This document shows, piece after piece, positions 1-6,568 of a DNA stretch of 9,108 nt (positions within the stretch are counted from its first letter, which is position 1; each line of letters begins with the position of its first letter). The notes under the pieces were generated by a model. It was not told where the DNA came from, ran no database searches, and was given only the letters and a program-made list of their open reading frames with translations. Source of the DNA: an uncultured Bacillota bacterium (GTDB lineage: Bacteria; Bacillota; Clostridia; Tissierellales; Tissierellaceae); NCBI GenBank assembly GCA_937951995.1, contig CALGAG010000080.1, forward strand, positions 1 to 9,108, written 5' to 3'. The translations under genes and the position numbers were made by a program.

Positions 1-519
1 GGCCTTGGCCTCATGGAGACTGTAAACTACGGGATGGATACCTTCTTCTACATCCAAAGGCATATTCCCGAGGATGTTATTGAAATGGGCGAGAAGGTGA
101 TCAAAGCCTTCAACCTAAGGGAAAGGCTCTTCCATTTCGAATTCTTCAGACTGGAGGATGGCAGCATGATAGCCCTTGAGCTTAACGCAAGACCCCCAGG
201 AGGGCTTTGTCTTGATGTCATGAATTATGCCATGGATGCAGATGTCTACAGGCAGTATGCACAGGTTGTGGCAGGAAAGAATCCCCCTCCCCTTCTTGAC
301 AGGGTTCACAACTGTGCCTTTATAGGGCTGAAAACCACAATGAACCCCCTGCTACACACAAAGGAGAAAATCTATGAACTCTACGGTGACCTTATAGTCT
401 ATGACCAGCCAAACCCACCTCTTTTCCATGAGGTCATGGGAGAACAGGCCATGATTGTCAGGGCCCAGGGCCTAGACACCTTAAGGGAAGCCGTTGAGTT
501 CATAACAAGGCGCTACTAG
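1..519 (+). CDS. ATP-grasp domain protein, C-terminal part (5' truncated by window edge)
   Basis: The frame is open from base 1, so the first ATG at 13 is probably internal and the N-terminal part lies outside the window. About 172 residues are visible. Counting from the ATG at 13, a typical ATP-grasp metal-binding segment is present: HFEFF with Glu43, then a short DG turn, then ALELNARPPGG with Glu56, Asn58 and Arg60. In ATP-grasp enzymes this Glu/Glu-x-Asn set holds the Mg2+ ions next to ATP. The family joins a carboxylate, through an acyl-phosphate, to an amine or thiol. The substrate cannot be read from this fragment. The last ~80 residues look like the usual C-terminal lid region. The gene ends at TAG 517-519, immediately before a hairpin, and is convergent with htpG. 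The ATP-grasp call is fairly secure; any named enzyme would be a guess. Confidence 0.8.
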   Translation, partial: GLGLMETVNYGMDTFFYIQRHIPEDVIEMGEKVIKAFNLRERLFHFEFFRLEDGSMIALELNARPPGGLCLDVMNYAMDADVYRQYAQVVAGKNPPPLLDRVHNCAFIGLKTTMNPLLHTKEKIYELYGDLIVYDQPNPPLFHEVMGEQAMIVRAQGLDTLREAVEFITRRY

Positions 520-520
520 A

Positions 521-555
521 AAATCCCCCTTCCAAAACGGATGGGGGATTTATTA
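521..555 (+). terminator. Hairpin terminator between convergent ATP-grasp gene and htpG
   Basis: A 9-bp perfect stem pairs AAATCCCCC (521-529) with GGGGGATTT (543-551) around a 13-nt loop. It starts two bases after the ATP-grasp stop codon. On the + strand the stem ends in TTT and runs into TATTATTA; on the - strand it ends in TTT followed by TCTAG. It sits between two genes that converge, 4 bases from the htpG stop, so it probably acts in both directions. The U-tracts are short, so efficiency is uncertain. Confidence 0.72.
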
Positions 556-2421
556 TTACATAAGCTTTGCTATCTTGTTTGCAAAATCAACGGGGTCCTC
601 AATTGGAAGCCCCTCTATCAGCCTTGCCTGGTCGTACAGTAGCTCGGTGTAGAGCTCAAACTTTTCCTTGTCGTCCTTGTGGGCTGACTTAAGTTTGCTG
701 AATATCTCATGGTTTGGATTGATCTCAAGGATCTTGTCTGCATGGACATCACCTGCATTTGGCATGGTGTTAAGGACCTTCTCCATCTCGATTGAGATTT
801 CACCCTCTGTTGCAAAGCATACCGGATGGTTCTTTAGCCTCTTGGAGAACCTTACCTCCTTGACCCTGTCACCAAGGGCAGCCTTCATCTCCTGGAAGAT
901 CTCCTTGCCTTCTTCCTCCACCTCTTCCTCCATCTCCTCTTCCTCTATGCCAAGGTCCTCTCCGGATACTGACCTGAACTCCTTGTCTCCGTACTCATGA
1001 AGCATCTTTATTGCAAACTCGTCCACCTCATCGATGAAGTAGAGGATTTCATAGCCCTTGTCCTTGACCAGCTCAGTCTGGGGCAATCTATCTATCCTGT
1101 CCACGGAATCACCTGTTGCATAGTAGATGTACTTCTGGTCTTCAGGCATCCTATCAAGGTACTCCTTGAGGGTTACAAGTTTTCTTTCCCTTGATGAATA
1201 GAACATCAATAGGTCCTTGAGCCTGTCCTTATTCATTCCATAATCTGAGTAGAGACCGTACTTGAGCTGTTTACCGAAGTTCTGGAAGAAATCTTCGTAT
1301 TTTTCCCTCTGGTTTTCCTGAAGGTCCATTAGCTCATCCTTGATCTTTTCCTCGATCTTTTTGGCCATAAGCTTCAGCTGCCTATCATGCTGGAGCATCT
1401 CCCTGGATATGTTCAATGAAAGGTCCTCAGAATCAACAATCCCCTTCACAAAGCTGAAATAGTCAGGCAGAAGCTCGGGGCACTTGTTCATGATAAGGAC
1501 TCCGCTGGAATAGAGCTCAAGTCCCTTCTCGTATTCCTTGGTGTAGTAGTCAAAGGGTGCTGACGAAGGGATATAGATGATGGCATCGTATCTGAGCATC
1601 CCGTCTATTCTCATATGGCTCCACTTAATGGGCTTGTCAAATCCAAAGTGTTTTTCTGAATAGAAGTTCTCATAGTCCTCATCAGTAAGCTCGTTCTTGT
1701 TCTTTCTCCAGATTGGGACCATGCTGTTTATGGTCTTCTCCTCAAGGACTGTTTCATAGTCATCTGAGTCTTCCTTCTTTTTGTACTCTGAAACCATCAT
1801 CCTGATGGGGTACCTTATGAAATCCGAGTATCTCTTCACTATCCGCTTTAGGGTGTGTTCATCCAGATACTGGTCATAGTCCTCATCCTCAGTGGATTCC
1901 TTAAGGGTTAGTACTATTTCTGTGCCGTAGTCTTTCTTCTCAGTCTCCTCTATGATGTAGCCATCAGCTCCCTGGGAAACCCATCTGTGGGCAACATCCT
2001 CACCAAAGGCCCTGCTTGTTACCTCAACCTTATCAGCCACCATAAAGGCCGAGTAGAAGCCCACCCCAAACTGGCCGATTATGTCGTAGCCGTCCTTCAT
2101 CTCCACGGCCTTCTTGAAATTAAGGGATCCGCTCTTTGCGATTGTACCCAGGTTATCCTCAAGGTCTTCCCTGGTCATCCCGATTCCCATGTCTGTGATC
2201 CTCAGGGTCCTCTTTTCCTTGTCAGCGGAAATTCTGATGTAGTAGTCGTCCTTGTTAAATTTTATTGATTCATCCGTTAGCGCCTTGTAGTATATCTTGT
2301 CGATTGCATCAGAGGCGTTTGAAATCAGTTCCCTTAGGAAAATCTCCTTGTGGGTGTAAATGGAATTGATCATCAAGTCCAACAATCGCTTGGATTCCGC
2401 TTGAAATTCCTTTCTTTCCAA
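556..2421 (-). CDS. htpG: HtpG, bacterial Hsp90 molecular chaperone
   Basis: This is the cytosolic ATP-dependent chaperone of the Hsp90/GHKL family, which works as a dimer on partly folded clients. With the TTG start at 2421-2419 the protein has 621 residues, close to the usual length of about 625. It opens with the family's KEFQAESKRLLDLMINSIY-type segment. ATP-site motifs are present: LRELISNASDA (Glu31, Asn35, Asp38), DMGIGMT from Asp77, and GQFGVGFYS at 116-124. The middle-domain catalytic arginine is visible in LNISREMLQ (Arg340). An acidic run of 11 Glu and 2 Met/Val interruptions at about 493-504 separates the middle and C-terminal domains. A longer reading from GTG 2457 would add 12 residues but starts inside the CIRCE operator and lacks a ribosome binding site. 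The gene has its own promoter and operator and no cotranscribed gene downstream. Heat-shock control through HrcA is inferred from the operator. Confidence 0.97.
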   Translation of the reverse strand: MERKEFQAESKRLLDLMINSIYTHKEIFLRELISNASDAIDKIYYKALTDESIKFNKDDYYIRISADKEKRTLRITDMGIGMTREDLEDNLGTIAKSGSLNFKKAVEMKDGYDIIGQFGVGFYSAFMVADKVEVTSRAFGEDVAHRWVSQGADGYIIEETEKKDYGTEIVLTLKESTEDEDYDQYLDEHTLKRIVKRYSDFIRYPIRMMVSEYKKKEDSDDYETVLEEKTINSMVPIWRKNKNELTDEDYENFYSEKHFGFDKPIKWSHMRIDGMLRYDAIIYIPSSAPFDYYTKEYEKGLELYSSGVLIMNKCPELLPDYFSFVKGIVDSEDLSLNISREMLQHDRQLKLMAKKIEEKIKDELMDLQENQREKYEDFFQNFGKQLKYGLYSDYGMNKDRLKDLLMFYSSRERKLVTLKEYLDRMPEDQKYIYYATGDSVDRIDRLPQTELVKDKGYEILYFIDEVDEFAIKMLHEYGDKEFRSVSGEDLGIEEEEMEEEVEEEGKEIFQEMKAALGDRVKEVRFSKRLKNHPVCFATEGEISIEMEKVLNTMPNAGDVHADKILEINPNHEIFSKLKSAHKDDKEKFELYTELLYDQARLIEGLPIEDPVDFANKIAKLM

Positions 2422-2427
2422 CCTTAT

Positions 2428-2437
2428 CCTCTCCTTT
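2428..2437 (-). promoter_or_regulatory. Ribosome binding site that fixes the htpG TTG start
   Basis: On the - strand AAAGGAGAGG (2437-2428) is followed by six bases and then TTG at 2421-2419. This supports translation from TTG, giving the canonical MERKEFQAESK beginning. The in-frame GTG at 2457 has no such site before it. Confidence 0.85.
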
Positions 2438-2450
2438 GTTTTAATAGAAA

Positions 2451-2477
2451 TTAGCACTCAAGTGTTTAGAGTGCTAA
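2451..2477 (-). promoter_or_regulatory. CIRCE operator (HrcA binding site) of htpG
   Basis: The sequence is TTAGCACTC, nine spacer bases, GAGTGCTAA: a perfect match to the CIRCE consensus in both arms and in spacer length. It lies between the -10 element and the ribosome binding site of htpG, covering the expected transcription start, which is where HrcA represses groESL and dnaK operons. HrcA itself is not in the window. The match is seen directly; HrcA control is inferred from the known role of CIRCE. Confidence 0.96.
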
Positions 2478-2481
2478 TTTA

Positions 2482-2510
2482 AAATTACCATATGTTTTTG
2501 TCCCTGTCAA
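2482..2510 (-). promoter_or_regulatory. Housekeeping-type promoter of htpG
   Basis: On the - strand a consensus -35 TTGACA (2510-2505) is followed by 17 bases and TAATTT (2487-2482) as -10. The bases TGG directly before the -10 provide an extended -10 TGn motif. Transcription would start near 2475, inside the CIRCE arm, giving a leader of about 54 nt. The -10 match is 4 of 6, but the -35, spacing, TGn and CIRCE position make the call convincing. Confidence 0.8.
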
Positions 2511-2519
2511 TATTCATTT

Positions 2520-3230
2520 CTAGTAGGGCAGGACCGTAAGGATATATCCTCCCCCAAGAAGGCTCAGGATGTTTGCAAGAAGTACATGAAGTGCAATTCT
2601 CCATTTCTTGTGCTCCTTTACAAGTCCCAGGAAGGCAACCATTTCGACAACAAGTATTATAAACTCAAAGAATACCAAACCAAAGAAAAGCGAGTAATCA
2701 TTGTAAGTTACTGTGTTTATCCAAAGATTCAGCCCACCCTGTGTTATAAGATTTAACATGAGGAATACAGTCCAGGACCTCCTGGTCCTAAAGCCCATAA
2801 GGAGGAAGACCAGCCCTTCAACAATTAGGGTCAGGACAACCCTCATGGCCACATAGACCCCTGCCCTTACAGGATCCTTTCCCTCAATGAGGGTGCCGTC
2901 GTCCAGGTCCAGTGTATAGACATTACGGTATTTTTGTGTCAGCTCTCCAACCGGAACCCTCAGGTCATGGCCTCCGCCGGAGACCCAGAGATGGAGGTCA
3001 TCCACCCCTTCAATCTCCCTATGGTAGAAGAGGAAGTAGCTTTCAAGCATCTTGTCCCTTCTTGCAGCCTCAATATACTCCTCCCCATCTCCCACGCCTA
3101 CCACAAGCTCATCCGGTGCACCCGGCACAATCAGGAGTATCGAAGGTGGCTCGGAGGCATTTCCCCAAGCCGGAAGAGCCACAAGAAGCACTGCCAATAT
3201 TCCAAGTAATACTATCCTCCACCTGTTCAT
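2520..3230 (-). CDS. Unrecognised membrane protein with signal peptide and four C-terminal helices
   Basis: I do not recognise the family. From the ATG at 3230-3228 the protein has 236 residues. A signal peptide is clear at 1-25: MNRWR, a leucine-rich core at 6-20, then a likely cut near GNA-S. Residues 26-120 form a soluble, probably extracytoplasmic region with mixed beta-strand character and a glycine-rich GGGH turn near 85-88. Four hydrophobic segments follow at about 126-147, 152-173, 179-204 and 210-233, joined by short basic loops (RTRR, KEHKKWR). Several segments carry buried polar residues: Glu138, Asn160, Asn168, Glu189, Glu196, His215 and Asn220. The start overlaps the helicase stop as ATGA, with GGGAGGGAG before it at 3243-3235, so translation is probably coupled to the nuclease-helicase. 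An upstream TTG at 3245 is in frame but unnecessary. No enzyme motif is identifiable; transporter subunit, sensor or protease are all unproven options. Confidence 0.85.
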   Translation of the reverse strand: MNRWRIVLLGILAVLLVALPAWGNASEPPSILLIVPGAPDELVVGVGDGEEYIEAARRDKMLESYFLFYHREIEGVDDLHLWVSGGGHDLRVPVGELTQKYRNVYTLDLDDGTLIEGKDPVRAGVYVAMRVVLTLIVEGLVFLLMGFRTRRSWTVFLMLNLITQGGLNLWINTVTYNDYSLFFGLVFFEFIILVVEMVAFLGLVKEHKKWRIALHVLLANILSLLGGGYILTVLPY

Positions 3231-5566
3231 ATTTCTCCCTCCCAAAAGTCACTTAAGAATTGTCGCTGCCCATCTATGTCCCATACCTTCCTGTAGCCCT
3301 TCCATTCAGGGGGCATAAGCCTTTTGTATGTATTCTGAAGGTACCTGTCATCAATAAGTAGAACCGCGCCCCGGTCCTCCTCTGTCCTTATTACCCTTCC
3401 TACTGCCTGGAGAACCTTGTTCATCCCCGGATATGTGTAGGAGTAGTGGAAGCCCTCCCCCAAAGTGTGGTCAAAATAGTCCCTGATGATGTTTCTCTCA
3501 AAGCCTATCTGTGGCATTCCAACCCCCACTATGACAGCTCCGATCAGCCGGTCACCGGAAAGGTCGATCCCCTCTGAGAAGACTCCTCCAAGAACTGCAA
3601 AACCAACTATGCTGTCCCCATCCTGGAAGACATCCAGAAATTCCTCCCTTTCCCTTTCATTCATGGCTCCCCTCTGGATAAGTGTGGAAATTTCGGGAAA
3701 ATTATCCACAAATTCCTCATATACCCTGTTCATATATGTATAGGACGGGAAAAACACCATATAGTTTCCCTTCTTTGTGGTGACAAAGTCCCTGATCATG
3801 ACCATGATCTCCTGGTAGGTCATTTCCCTGTCCCTGTATCTGGTGGACAGGTTCCCCCTTATGGCAAGTCCAAGGTTCTTCCTTGGGAATGGCGATTTCA
3901 GCCTGATGTTGTAGTCCTCCTCCCCTCCCCCAAGCAGGTTCATGAAATAGTCCATGGGGTTCAGGGTAGCCGAGAAGAAGATGGCGGAAAGTCCCCTTTT
4001 AAGTGCCCTCCTAATGTGGCCTGAAGCATCCACACAAAAGAGCCTGAGCTTAAGGTCCCCGGAAAGCTCCTGGAGGGTTGTGACAAAGCTGTCATCATAC
4101 ATGTCAGATATTCTGATAAAGCTGGTCAGCTGAAAGTAAAGGTCAAGGACGTCGTCATAGCCTTGTGCATCCCTCTTTTCCATAAGGAAGCCCTCCATGT
4201 TGGCAAGGACCCTCTTGATTGGAAAGTAAAGGTCACTTATCTCCTCCTTCTGGTAGTAGCCCTCACCTGATAGGTGCTTGTTCTTGTATTCGTTTATGAT
4301 CTTTATTATTCCGTAGAGTGACTTGTAGAGCTTGGGGTCAAGGTCCTTTACAATCCTTCTGGCATTTAGAAGGGCTGACTTTTCAAGGGATGCGGAAAAC
4401 ATCTCCCTGGACCTGTCCACAAGGTTATGGGCCTCATCTATAAGGAAGACATAGTCTCCCTTCTCCATATCAAAGAACCTCTTAAGGTAGACCTGAGGGT
4501 CAAACACGTAGTTGTAATCGCATATTATGACATCCGAGAAGAGGCTGATGTCAAGCTGGTACTCAAAGGGGCAGACATTGTGCCTTCTTGAATAGTCCAG
4601 AACCGTCTCACGTTTAAGAAAATCCTCATTCCTGAAAATGTCCATGATCGCATCATTGACCCTGTCAAAGTGTCCCTTTGCATAGGGACAGTCCTTGGGG
4701 TTGCACTTTACCTGATCGTTTAGGCACACCTTGTCCTTTGCTGTTATGACAAGTGTCTTTGCCCTGAGCCCTCTTTCACTTAAAAGCTCCATAGAGTAGA
4801 GGGGAATCTCCCTGGTTATGGTCTTTGCTGTCAGGTAGAATATCTTTTCCACCGAGTTCTCCCCCATTACACGTATTGCAGGGTAGAGAACGGACATGGT
4901 CTTGCCTATCCCAGTTGGAGCCTGGGCAAAGAGGGCCTTCCTTTCTTTGATGGTCTTGTATGCGGCAACTGCAAGTTCCCTCTGCCCCCTCCTGTATCTT
5001 GGAAAGGGAAATTCCAGGTCCATTATGGATGCGTTCCTGTCCTCTCTCCATGAGAAGGTCAGACTTGCCCAGTTTATGTATTTTTGAAGCAGGTCCATAA
5101 AGAAGCTTTCAGCCTCCACAAAGGTCAGGGTCCGTCTGATCCTTCTGGTATCCTCGGTCTCCAGATGAAAGTATGTAAGCTGGACCTGTATCTCTCCTAG
5201 CTCCTCTTGAAGGGCATAGAAGTACCCATAGCAGATTGCCTGGGCCCAGTGTCTGAGGTTAAGGCCTTCACCCACCTCACTCAGGTCCCGGGTTGTGCTC
5301 TTTATCTCATCCACTATCACGGCTTCATCTTCAAGGAGGATCCCGTCTGCCCTTCCATCTACCACAAAGATGGTGTCTCCAATCTGGACCTGGTGCTTAA
5401 GGGTGACCTCCTTAAGGTCGTCCTTTCCGTAGGTTTTCTGGACCTTCTGATGGGCAAGGGTCCCTTCAACAGCTCTTGACATGGATTGAAACCGGTTGTC
5501 GATATCACCGGAGCGAAGGACGTATTCAACTAGATTTCTTACGGAAATCTTTACCTGTCGTGTCAT
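3227..5566 (-). CDS. RecB/Cas4-type nuclease fused to iron-sulfur XPD/DinG-family DNA helicase
   Basis: The 779-residue protein has two parts. Residues 1-~170 carry a RecB-like PD-(D/E)XK nuclease with all key residues: His39, Asp74 in GRADG, Glu87-x-Lys89 in VDEIKS, and the Gln109-x3-Tyr113 motif. Residues ~185-779 are a superfamily 2 XPD/DinG helicase: Walker A APTGIGKT (216-223), DEAH (377-380), FFSAT (530-534), GVFSEGIDLSG (661-671) and the arginine motif QAVGRVIR (720-727). Between motifs I and II four cysteines, Cys281, Cys288, Cys293 and Cys332, are spaced like the XPD 4Fe-4S ligands. The expected activity is ATP-driven 5'-3' unwinding combined with DNA cleavage in repair or processing of branched DNA; this is inferred from the families. 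The gene starts at ATG 5566 with AGGGGG before it, 39 bases after the VanY gene, and overlaps the next gene by 4 bases. It differs from classical DinG, which carries an exonuclease-type domain or none at the N terminus. Confidence 0.92.
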   Translation of the reverse strand: MTRQVKISVRNLVEYVLRSGDIDNRFQSMSRAVEGTLAHQKVQKTYGKDDLKEVTLKHQVQIGDTIFVVDGRADGILLEDEAVIVDEIKSTTRDLSEVGEGLNLRHWAQAICYGYFYALQEELGEIQVQLTYFHLETEDTRRIRRTLTFVEAESFFMDLLQKYINWASLTFSWREDRNASIMDLEFPFPRYRRGQRELAVAAYKTIKERKALFAQAPTGIGKTMSVLYPAIRVMGENSVEKIFYLTAKTITREIPLYSMELLSERGLRAKTLVITAKDKVCLNDQVKCNPKDCPYAKGHFDRVNDAIMDIFRNEDFLKRETVLDYSRRHNVCPFEYQLDISLFSDVIICDYNYVFDPQVYLKRFFDMEKGDYVFLIDEAHNLVDRSREMFSASLEKSALLNARRIVKDLDPKLYKSLYGIIKIINEYKNKHLSGEGYYQKEEISDLYFPIKRVLANMEGFLMEKRDAQGYDDVLDLYFQLTSFIRISDMYDDSFVTTLQELSGDLKLRLFCVDASGHIRRALKRGLSAIFFSATLNPMDYFMNLLGGGEEDYNIRLKSPFPRKNLGLAIRGNLSTRYRDREMTYQEIMVMIRDFVTTKKGNYMVFFPSYTYMNRVYEEFVDNFPEISTLIQRGAMNEREREEFLDVFQDGDSIVGFAVLGGVFSEGIDLSGDRLIGAVIVGVGMPQIGFERNIIRDYFDHTLGEGFHYSYTYPGMNKVLQAVGRVIRTEEDRGAVLLIDDRYLQNTYKRLMPPEWKGYRKVWDIDGQRQFLSDFWEGEI

Positions 5567-5605
5567 GGGGACCCCCTTTTGATTAATATAAAATATCTAG
5601 CAAGA

Positions 5606-6541
5606 CTATTCCCCCAGAAGATACTCTTCAAGGGTCAAGTTCTCCTCATATATCCTCTTTGCGTGGTCTTTCCCAACATATCTGAAGTGCCAGGGTTCAT
5701 AGGCATATCCTGTGATGTCCTCCTTGTCTTTTGAATATCTTAGGATAAATCCAAATCGGTGGGCATTCTCAGCAAGCCAGATACCCTCTTCCGTATCTGC
5801 AAACTCAGGTTCAAGCCAGTACTTCATCTGTCCGCCCAAGTCAAAAGCCAGCCCTGTCTGGTGCTCAGAATGGCCTGGCTTTGCGCTATATCTCTGTGCA
5901 TGTTCCTCACCGTCCGTTTCCACGCTGCTGTTGTATAGCTTCTTCTGGTAATTGTAACTCCTGAAGCCTGAAAAAGCTATGATCTCCCTGTTTATTTCAT
6001 CCCTGGCGGCCCTGATCATCTCGTCAACCTTGGCCTTGGCCTCTGGATCCACATCAGGGTAGTAGTCAGACGGCAGACCGTAGGTCTTGTTGACCAGTAG
6101 TATGCCGTCTATCATCTTCATGGTTTCTCCGGTGTCCTCTTCCTCTTCCGTATCCTCAGGGGCCTCTATTTCCGGACTGTCCGGATTCTCCTCGCCACCT
6201 TCCATAAGCTCTGACAGGTAGTCCCCGATGCTGTAGCCTGTCTGGCCGTTGTATTCTATCTGGTACCAGCCGTCCTCATATCCGATTGCGCGTACCTTCT
6301 CCCCCACTGGGATGGTCCTTATCTTCTCGTATTGGGTTCCAGGCCCTGTCCTCATGTTAAGGTAATCCGTGGTGAAGAGATATGTATCTGAAAACTCTTC
6401 CTCTTCAGGCTCCTCAACAGGTTCCTGGACCACCGGGTCTTCCGGTTCCTTTGAATCATCCTTAAGCATGCCAGGTACAATCATAACCCCTGCTATAACA
6501 AGAACCAGCACCCCCAAGACCATTTTTAACCTCAAGTGCAT
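5606..6541 (-). CDS. Membrane-anchored SH3b-VanY D-alanyl-D-alanine carboxypeptidase (M15B family)
   Basis: The 311-residue protein begins with a membrane anchor (hydrophobic at about 6-22, no lipobox cysteine), then an acidic, proline-rich linker at 28-50. A bacterial SH3 domain follows at about 53-110, recognised by YLNMRTGPG and DGWYQIEYNGQTGYS; such domains usually bind the cell wall. A second acidic linker (116-138) leads to a VanY domain at about 145-305. Its zinc motif is SEHQTGLAFD, with His227 and Asp234 as ligands, and EPWH supplies catalytic Glu282 and the third ligand His285. SGFRSYNYQ (191-199) is also typical. The enzyme should act outside the cell and remove the terminal D-Ala of peptidoglycan stem peptides. 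This does not by itself mean vancomycin resistance, because no vanHAX genes are present. A near-consensus GAGGAGGTGA (6555-6546) supports the ATG. It is the second gene of the four-gene set, 27 bases after the DUF3841-like gene. Confidence 0.93.
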   Translation of the reverse strand: MHLRLKMVLGVLVLVIAGVMIVPGMLKDDSKEPEDPVVQEPVEEPEEEEFSDTYLFTTDYLNMRTGPGTQYEKIRTIPVGEKVRAIGYEDGWYQIEYNGQTGYSIGDYLSELMEGGEENPDSPEIEAPEDTEEEEDTGETMKMIDGILLVNKTYGLPSDYYPDVDPEAKAKVDEMIRAARDEINREIIAFSGFRSYNYQKKLYNSSVETDGEEHAQRYSAKPGHSEHQTGLAFDLGGQMKYWLEPEFADTEEGIWLAENAHRFGFILRYSKDKEDITGYAYEPWHFRYVGKDHAKRIYEENLTLEEYLLGE

Positions 6542-6568
6542 GGGCTCACCTCCTCTATCTTAAATCAA

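Noticed and set aside
668..1000. 110-codon + strand frame opposite htpG
   Set aside because: Serine-rich shadow of the acidic purine tract of htpG, with no family signal and no ribosome binding site.
2422..2457. N-terminal extension of htpG from the GTG at 2457
   Set aside because: It starts inside the CIRCE arm, lacks a ribosome binding site, and the added residues do not match the HtpG N terminus.
3231..3245. TTG start at 3245 for the membrane protein
   Set aside because: The ATG at 3230 has GGGAGGGAG in front, overlaps the helicase stop as ATGA, and begins a normal signal peptide.
2912..3318. Three overlapping + strand frames opposite the membrane protein gene
   Set aside because: Low-complexity Pro/Ser/His-rich translations, antisense to a clear gene; typical shadows.
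5562..5576. GGGG/CCCC palindrome around the helicase ribosome binding site as a regulatory hairpin
   Set aside because: The arms are separated by only one or two bases, too few for a hairpin loop.
5606..6541. Vancomycin resistance determinant
   Set aside because: VanY-type M15B enzymes are common wall enzymes; no vanRS, vanHAX or related genes are present.
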